From Tritrichomonas musculus (taxonomy: Eukaryota > Parabasalia > Tritrichomonadida > Tritrichomonadidae), in the NCBI GenBank assembly GCA_039105265.1, contig JAPFFF010000001.1, positions 2,046,001-2,110,000 of the forward strand: a stretch of 64,000 bases of DNA, given 5' to 3'. Position numbers and translations under genes: made by a program. Of the stretch, positions 56,481 to 64,000 are shown piece after piece. Positions within the stretch are counted from its first letter, which is position 1. Each line of letters begins with the position of its first letter. The notes below the pieces were generated by a model. That model ran no database searches. It saw only the letters and a list, made by a program, of their open reading frames with translations, and was not told where the DNA came from.

Positions 56481-59400
56481 AAGAAGGAATTGTGATTTGT
56501 GTTAGTGATGAACATCCACTGAATGCAGAATCTCCAATTAAGGTTACTGAAGAAGGAATTGTGATTTGTCTAAGTGATGAACATCCACTGAATGCAGAAT
56601 ATCCAATTAAGGTTACTGAAGAAGGAATTGTGATTTGTGTCAGTGATGAACATCTACTGAATGCAGAATCTCCAATTTCAGTTACAGATGAAGGAATTGT
56701 GATTTCTCTCAATGATGAGCATCCACTGAATCCAGATTCTCCAATTGAAGTTACAGAAGAAGGAATTGTGATTTGTCTAAGTGATGAACATCCACTGAAT
56801 GCAGAATCTCCAATTGAAGTTACAGAAGAAGGAATTGTGATTTGTGTTAATGATGAACATCCACTGAATGCAGAATCTCCAATTGAAGTTACAGATGAAG
56901 GAATTGTGATTTGTGTCAGTGATGAACATCCACTGAATGCAGAATCTCCAATTGAAGTTACAGAAGAAGGAATTGTGATTTCTCTCAGTGATGAACATCC
57001 ACTGAATGCAGAATCTCCAATTGAAGTTACAGAAGAAGGAATTGTGATTTGTGTTAATGATGAACATCCACTGAATGCAGAATCTCCAATTGAAGTTACA
57101 GATGAAGGAATTGTGATTTGTGTCAGTGATGAACATCCACTGAATGCAGAATCTCCAATTAAGGTTACTGAAGAAGGAATTGTGATTTGTCTAAGTGATG
57201 AACATCCACTGAATGCAGAATATCCAATTAAGGTTACTGAAGAAGGAATTGTGATTTGTGTCAGTGATGAACATCTACTGAATGCAGAATCTCCAATTTC
57301 AGTTACAGATGAAGGAATTGTGATTTGTGTTAATGATGAACATCCACTGAATGCAGAATCTCCAATTGAAGTTACAGAAGAAGGAATTGTGATTTGTGTT
57401 AATGATGAACATCCACTGAATGCAGAATCTCCAATTGAAGTTACAGAAGAAGGAATTGTGATTTGTGTTAATGATGAACATCCACTGAATGCAGAATCTC
57501 CAATTGAAGTTACAGAAGAAGGAATTGTGATTTGTGTTAATGATGAACATCCACTGAATGCAGATTTTCCAATTGAAGTTACAGAAGAAGGAATTGTGAT
57601 TTGTGTTAATGATGAACATCCACTGAATGCAGAATCTCCAATTGAAGTTACAGAAGAAGGAATTGTGATTTGTGTTAATGATGAACATCCACTGAATGCA
57701 GAATCTCCAATTGAAGTTACAGAAGAAGGAATTGTGATTTGTGTTAATGATGAACATCCACTGAATGCAGATTTTCCAATTGAAGTTACAGAAGAAGGAA
57801 TTGTGATTTGTGTTAATGATGAACATCTATTGAATGCAGATTTTCCAATTGAAGTTACAGAAGAAGGAATTGTGATTTGTGTTAATGATGAACATCCACT
57901 GAATGCAGAATCTCCAATTGAAGTTACAGAAGAAGGAATTGTGATTTGTGTCAGTGATGAACATCCACTGAATGCAGAATCTCCAATTGAAGTTACAGAA
58001 GAAGGAATTGTGATTTGTGTTAATGATGAACATCCACTGAATGCAGAATCTCCAATTGAAGTTACAGATGAAGGAATTGTGATTTGTGTCAGTGATGAAC
58101 ATCCACTGAATGCAGAATCTCCAATTGAAGTTACAGAAGAAGGAATTGTGATTTCTCTCAGTGATGAACATCCACTGAATGCAGAATCTCCAATTGAAGT
58201 TACAGAAGAAGGAATTGTGATTTGTGTCAGTGATGAACATCCACTGAATGCAGAATCTCCAATTGAAGTTACAGAAGAAGGAATTGTGATTTGTGTTAAT
58301 GATGAACATCCACTGAATGCAGAATCTCCAATTGAAGTTACAGATGAAGGAATTGTGATTTGTGTCAGTGATGAACATCCACTGAATGCAGAATCTCCAA
58401 TTGAAGTTACAGAAGAAGGAATTGTGATTTCTCTCAGTGATGAACATCCACTGAATGCAGAATCTCCAATTGAAGTTACAGAAGAAGGAATTGTGATTTG
58501 TGTTAATGATGAACATCCACTGAATGCAGAATCTCCAATTGAAGTTACAGATGAAGGAATTGTGATTTGTGTTAATGATGAACATCCACTGAATGCAGAA
58601 TCTCCAATTGAAGTTACAGAAGAAGGAATTGTGATTTGTGTTAATGATGAACATCCACTGAATGCAGAATCTCCAATTGAAGTTACAGAAGAAGGAATTG
58701 TGATTTGTGTTAATGATGAACATCCACTGAATGCAGAATCTCCAATTGAAGTTACAGAAGAAGGAATTGTGATTTGTGTTAATGATGAACATCCACTGAA
58801 TGCAGAATCTCCAATTGAAGTTACAGATGAAGGAATTGTGATTTGTGTCAGTGATGAACATCCACTGAATGCAGAATCTCCAATTGAAGTTACAGAAGAA
58901 GGAATTGTGATTTCTCTCAGTGATGAACATCCACTGAATGCAGAATCTCCAATTGAAGTTACAGAAGAAGGAATTGTGATTTGTGTTAATGATGAACATC
59001 CACTGAATGCAGAATCTCCAATTGAAGTTACAGAAGAAGGAATTGTGATTTGTGTCAGTGATGAACATCCACTGAATGCAGAATCTCCAATTAAGGTTAC
59101 TGAAGAAGGAATTGTGATTTGTCTAAGTGATGAACATCCACTGAATGCAGAATATCCAATTAAGGTTACTGAAGAAGGAATTGTGATTTGTGTCAGTGAT
59201 GAACATCTACTGAATGCAGAATCTCCAATTTCAGTTACAGATGAAGGAATTGTGATTTCTCTCAATGATGAGCATCCACTGAATCCAGATTCTCCAATTG
59301 AAGTTACAGAAGAAGGAATTGTGATTTGTCTAAGTGATGAACATCCACTGAATGCAGAATCTCCAATTGAAGTTACAGAAGAAGGAATTGTGATTTGTGT

Positions 59401-62400
59401 TAATGATGAACATCCACTGAATGCAGAATCTCCAATTGAAGTTACAGAAGAAGGAATTGTGATTTGTGTTAATGATGAACATCCACTGAATGCAGATTTT
59501 CCAATTGAAGTTACAGAAGAAGGAATTGTGATTTGTGTTAATGATGAACATCCACTGAATGCAGAATCTCCAATTGAAGTTACAGAAGAAGGAATTGTGA
59601 TTTGTGTTAATGATGAACATCCACTGAATGCAGATTTTCCAATTGAAGTTACAGAAGAAGGAATTGTGATTTGTGTTAATGATGAACATCCACTGAATGC
59701 AGAATCTCCAATTGAAGTTACAGAAGAAGGAATTGTGATTTGTGTTAATGATGAACATCCACTGAATGCAGATTTTCCAATTGAAGTTACAGAAGAAGGA
59801 ATTGTGATTTGTGTTAATGATGAACATCTATTGAATGCAGATTTTCCAATTGAAGTTACAGAAGAAGGAATTGTGATTTGTGTTAATGATGAACATCCAC
59901 TGAATGCAGAATCTCCAATTGAAGTTACAGATGAAGGAATTGTGATTTGTGTTAATGATGAACATCCACTGAATGCAGAATCTCCAATTGAAGTTACAGA
60001 AGAAGGAATTGTGATTTGTGTTAATGATGAACATCCACTGAATGCAGAATCTCCAATTGAAGTTACAGAAGAAGGAATTGTGATTTGTGTTAATGATGAA
60101 CATCCACTGAATGCAGATTTTCCAATTGAAGTTACAGAAGAAGGAATTGTGATTTGTGTTAATGATGAACATCTATTGAATGCAGATTTTCCAATTGAAG
60201 TTACAGAAGAAGGAATTGTGATTTGTGTTAATGATGAACATCCACTGAATGCAGAATCTCCAATTAAGGTTACTGAAGAAGGAATTGTGATTTGTCTAAG
60301 TGATGAACATCCACTGAATGCAGAATATCCAATTAAGGTTACTGAAGAAGGAATTGTGATTTGTGTCAGTGATGAACATCTACTGAATGCAGAATCTCCA
60401 ATTTCAGTTACAGATGAAGGAATTGTGATTTCTCTCAATGATGAGCATCCACTGAATCCAGATTCTCCAATTGAAGTTACAGAAGAAGGAATTGTGATTT
60501 GTCTAAGTGATGAACATCCACTGAATGCAGAATCTCCAATTGAAGTTACAGAAGAAGGAATTGTGATTTGTGTTAATGATGAACATCCACTGAATGCAGA
60601 ATCTCCAATTGAAGTTACAGAAGAAGGAATTGTGATTTCTCTCAGTGATGAACATCCACTGAATGCAGAATCTCCAATTGAAGTTACAGAAGAAGGAATT
60701 GTGATTTGTGTTAATGATGAACATCCACTGAATGCAGAATCTCCAATTGAAGTTACAGATGAAGGAATTGTGATTTGTGTCAGTGATGAACATCCACTGA
60801 ATGCAGAATCTCCAATTGAAGTTACAGAAGAAGGAATTGTGATTTCTCTCAGTGATGAACATCCACTGAATGCAGAATCTCCAATTGAAGTTACAGAAGA
60901 AGGAATTGTGATTTGTGTTAATGATGAACATCCACTGAATGCAGAATCTCCAATTGAAGTTACAGATGAAGGAATTGTGATTTGTGTCAGTGATGAACAT
61001 CCACTGAATGCAGAATCTCCAATTAAGGTTACTGAAGAAGGAATTGTGATTTGTCTAAGTGATGAACATCCACTGAATGCAGAATATCCAATTAAGGTTA
61101 CTGAAGAAGGAATTGTGATTTGTGTTAATGATGAACATCCACTGAATGCAGAATCTCCAATTGAAGTTACAGAAGAAGGAATTGTGATTTGTGTTAATGA
61201 TGAACATCCACTGAATGCAGAATCTCCAATTGAAGTTACAGAAGAAGGAATTGTGATTTGTGTTAATGATGAACATCCACTGAATGCAGATTTTCCAATT
61301 GAAGTTACAGAAGAAGGAATTGTGATTTGTGTTAATGATGAACATCTATTGAATGCAGATTTTCCAATTGAAGTTACAGAAGAAGGAATTGTGATTTGTG
61401 TTAATGATGAACATCCACTGAATGCAGAATCTCCAATTGAAGTTACAGAAGAAGGAATTGTGATTTGTGTCAGTGATGAACATCCACTGAATGCAGAATC
61501 TCCAATTGAAGTTACAGAAGAAGGAATTGTGATTTGTGTTAATGATGAACATCCACTGAATGCAGAATCTCCAATTGAAGTTACAGATGAAGGAATTGTG
61601 ATTTGTGTCAGTGATGAACATCCACTGAATGCAGAATCTCCAATTGAAGTTACAGAAGAAGGAATTGTGATTTCTCTCAGTGATGAACATCCACTGAATG
61701 CAGAATCTCCAATTGAAGTTACAGAAGAAGGAATTGTGATTTGTGTTAATGATGAACATCCACTGAATGCAGAATCTCCAATTGAAGTTACAGAAGAAGG
61801 AATTGTGATTTGTGTCAGTGATGAACATCCACTGAATGCAGAATCTCCAATTAAGGTTACTGAAGAAGGAATTGTGATTTGTCTAAGTGATGAACATCCA
61901 CTGAATGCAGAATATCCAATTAAGGTTACTGAAGAAGGAATTGTGATTTGTGTCAGTGATGAACATCTACTGAATGCAGAATCTCCAATTTCAGTTACAG
62001 ATGAAGGAATTGTGATTTGTGTTAATGATGAACATCCACTGAATGCAGAATCTCCAATTGAAGTTACAGAAGAAGGAATTGTGATTTGTGTTAATGATGA
62101 ACATCCACTGAATGCAGAATCTCCAATTGAAGTTACAGAAGAAGGAATTGTGATTTGTGTTAATGATGAACATCCACTGAATGCAGAATCTCCAATTGAA
62201 GTTACAGAAGAAGGAATTGTGATTTGTGTTAATGATGAACATCCACTGAATGCAGATTTTCCAATTGAAGTTACAGAAGAAGGAATTGTGATTTGTGTTA
62301 ATGATGAACATCCACTGAATGCAGAATCTCCAATTGAAGTTACAGAAGAAGGAATTGTGATTTGTGTTAATGATGAACATCCACTGAATGCAGAATCTCC

Positions 62401-64000
62401 AATTGAAGTTACAGAAGAAGGAATTGTGATTTGTGTTAATGATGAACATCCACTGAATGCAGATTTTCCAATTGAAGTTACAGAAGAAGGAATTGTGATT
62501 TGTGTTAATGATGAACATCTATTGAATGCAGATTTTCCAATTGAAGTTACAGAAGAAGGAATTGTGATTTGTGTTAATGATGAACATCCACTGAATGCAG
62601 AATCTCCAATTGAAGTTACAGAAGAAGGAATTGTGATTTGTGTCAGTGATGAACATCCACTGAATGCAGAATCTCCAATTGAAGTTACAGAAGAAGGAAT
62701 TGTGATTTGTGTTAATGATGAACATCCACTGAATGCAGAATCTCCAATTGAAGTTACAGATGAAGGAATTGTGATTTGTGTTAATGATGAACATCCACTG
62801 AATGCAGAATCTCCAATTGAAGTTACAGAAGAAGGAATTGTGATTTGTGTTAATGATGAACATCCACTGAATGCAGAATCTCCAATTGAAGTTACAGAAG
62901 AAGGAATTGTGATTTGTGTTAATGATGAACATCCACTGAATGCAGAATCTCCAATTGAAGTTACAGATGAAGGAATTGTGATTTGTGTCAGTGATGAACA
63001 TCCACTGAATGCAGAATCTCCAATTGAAGTTACAGATGAAGGAATTGTGATTTGTGTTAATGATGAACATCCACTGAATGCAGAATCTCCAATTGAAGTT
63101 ACAGATGAAGGAATTGTGATTTGTGTCAGTGATGAACATCCACTGAATGCAGAATCTCCAATTAAGGTTACTGAAGAAGGAATTGTGATTTGTCTAAGTG
63201 ATGAACATCCACTGAATGCAGAATATCCAATTAAGGTTACTGAAGAAGGAATTGTGATTTGTGTCAGTGATGAACATCTACTGAATGCAGAATCTCCAAT
63301 TTCAGTTACAGATGAAGGAATTGTGATTTCTCTCAATGATGAGCATCCATTGAATCCAGATTCTCCAATTGAAGTTACAGAAGAAGGAATTGTGATTTGT
63401 CTAAGTGATGAACATCCACTGAATGCAGAATCTCCAATTGAAGTTACAGAAGAAGGAATTGTGATTTGTGTTAATGATGAACATCCACTGAATGCAGAAT
63501 CTCCAATTGAAGTTACAGATGAAGGAATTGTGATTTGTGTCAGTGATGAACATCCACTGAATGCAGAATCTCCAATTGAAGTTACAGAAGAAGGAATTGT
63601 GATTTCTCTCAGTGATGAACATCCACTGAATGCAGAATCTCCAATTGAAGTTACAGAAGAAGGAATTGTGATTTGTGTTAATGATGAACATCCACTGAAT
63701 GCAGAATCTCCAATTGAAGTTACAGATGAAGGAATTGTGATTTGTGTCAGTGATGAACATCCACTGAATGCAGAATCTCCAATTAAGGTTACTGAAGAAG
63801 GAATTGTGATTTGTCTAAGTGATGAACATCCACTGAATGCAGAATATCCAATTAAGGTTACTGAAGAAGGAATTGTGATTTGTGTCAGTGATGAACATCT
63901 ACTGAATGCAGAATCTCCAATTTCAGTTACAGATGAAGGAATTGTGATTTGTGTTAATGATGAACATCCACTGAATGCAGAATCTCCAATTGAAGTTACA
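56480..64000 (-). CDS. BspA-like leucine-rich repeat protein, upstream segment (partial, ends in a frameshift)
   Basis: Seen: an unbroken frame of 23-residue units enters at the right window edge and runs to the phase break at 56,481-56,505. Units read [11 protein letters not shown] then [12 protein letters not shown], with variants LIGYSAF, EIGDSAF, IGKSAF, FNRC, LREIT and LRQIT. Known: this matches the BspA-type LRR (LRR_5), with conserved Ile/Leu, IP, Val, IG, AF and C positions. In trichomonads such proteins are mostly surface or secreted and linked to adhesion, and in bacteria (BspA, LrrA) to host and matrix binding. No start codon fits: the segment has no Met, so the N-terminus lies beyond 64,000. 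After the break the same frame continues out of register, rich in Asn, Phe, Cys and Trp, for about 356 codons to a stop at 55,411; that tail does not resemble LRR. The strand choice rests on the LRR consensus and on synonymous variation. Alternatives: a pseudogene, or a false break from assembly. Confidence 0.75.
56481..56505 (-). other. 25-bp partial-unit insertion causing a frameshift
   Basis: The end of one unit is repeated as a 25-bp partial copy (equivalently, one unit lacks 44 bp). This is the only break of the 69-bp phase seen within the uniform arrays. It moves the minus LRR frame by one base. The piece carries a Leu codon cta not seen in other units, a mixture of the tta and ctg types. 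Confidence 0.85.
56501..59827 (-). repeat. Segmental duplication, copy 2 (5,200-bp spacing)
   Basis: Partner of 51,301-54,627. Its low-coordinate side carries the 25-bp partial unit that breaks the LRR frame. Confidence 0.75.

Larger units (their letters stand above)
1..64000 (-). repeat. Coding minisatellite, 69-bp tandem unit (23 codons)
   Basis: Seen: virtually the whole window is a head-to-tail 69-bp repeat, roughly 900 copies, most differing by 0-6 bases. Because 69 is divisible by 3, one frame stays open across copies, and so do one antisense frame and one shifted minus frame. Recurrent variants (plus-strand view) are gttaat/gtcagt, gaagaa/gatgaa, gaatct/gattttc, catcca/catcta, tctctcagt and gtctaagt. 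The first two are synonymous on the minus LRR frame (Leu tta/ctg; Ser tct/tca) but change residues in the plus frame, which supports minus-strand coding. The high identity points to recent expansion or ongoing homogenisation by unequal exchange and gene conversion. Confidence 0.97.
50488..64000 (-). repeat. Higher-order LRR array (right)
   Basis: Same module types as the left array. 9-unit modules lie near 51.4, 56.65 and 63.3 kb. A large duplicated segment (51.3-54.6 kb and 56.5-59.8 kb) is present, and the array runs off the window edge. It contains the 25-bp phase break at 56,481. Confidence 0.85.

Noticed and set aside
45964-56505. Second long plus-strand frame of 3,513 codons
   Set aside because: The same antisense shadow, starting in the reverse complement of the island linker and ending at the phase break.
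1-64000. CRISPR array
   Set aside because: Periodic repeats are present, but there are no unique spacers: the whole period is repeat and encodes a known protein motif.
1-64000. Non-coding centromeric or telomeric satellite
   Set aside because: Higher-order order resembles satellites, but the unit is a multiple of three, encodes a clear LRR consensus, and shows silent variation in that frame.

Overview
The whole 64-kb window is one coding minisatellite. A 69-bp unit (23 codons) is repeated head to tail about 900 times with almost no other sequence. Read on the minus strand, each unit encodes one BspA-type leucine-rich repeat (LRR_5, the Treponema pallidum-type LRR): [11 protein letters not shown] followed by [13 protein letters not shown] see no intergenic DNA, RNA gene, promoter, mobile element or CRISPR array. 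The consensus unit is about 35% G+C by direct count. The IPSSVTSIG / AFSGCSSL wording, low G+C and intron-free coding best fit a trichomonad protist such as Trichomonas vaginalis, which carries a very large BspA-like surface-protein family. This is an inference: BspA-type LRRs also occur in Entamoeba, Bacteroidetes, spirochaetes and some giant viruses.

Layout in plus coordinates (the protein runs the other way): island A, diverged units, cut by the window edge (1 to ~1,000); island B (~1,150-2,900); a simple array of near-identical units (~2.9-6.6 kb); a higher-order array (~6.6-44.4 kb) built mainly from 17-unit (1,173 bp) and 9-unit (621 bp) modules; island C (~44.4-46.15 kb), nearly identical to B; a second simple array (~46.15-50.5 kb); and a second higher-order array (~50.5-64 kb). 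The block 'island + simple array + higher-order array' therefore occurs twice, with a spacing of 43,242 bp between islands B and C. Repetition is nested: 69 bp; 552/621/1,173/1,932 bp; 5.2 and 7.9 kb; 43 kb.

Coding status: the minus-strand LRR frame is open through the whole window except at two places. A 25-bp extra partial unit at 56,481-56,505 shifts the frame, and a TAA replaces a Gln codon at 37,518-37,520. The window has no plausible start, signal peptide, membrane segment or natural C-terminus, so it lies inside a gene, or a fused set of gene copies, that extends beyond both edges. Either these are real lesions in a giant surface-protein gene or array, or they are errors of assembly or consensus in a region that is extremely hard to assemble. 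The long plus-strand reading frames (up to 13,912 codons) and the second open minus frame are antisense or shifted shadows of the same repeat.
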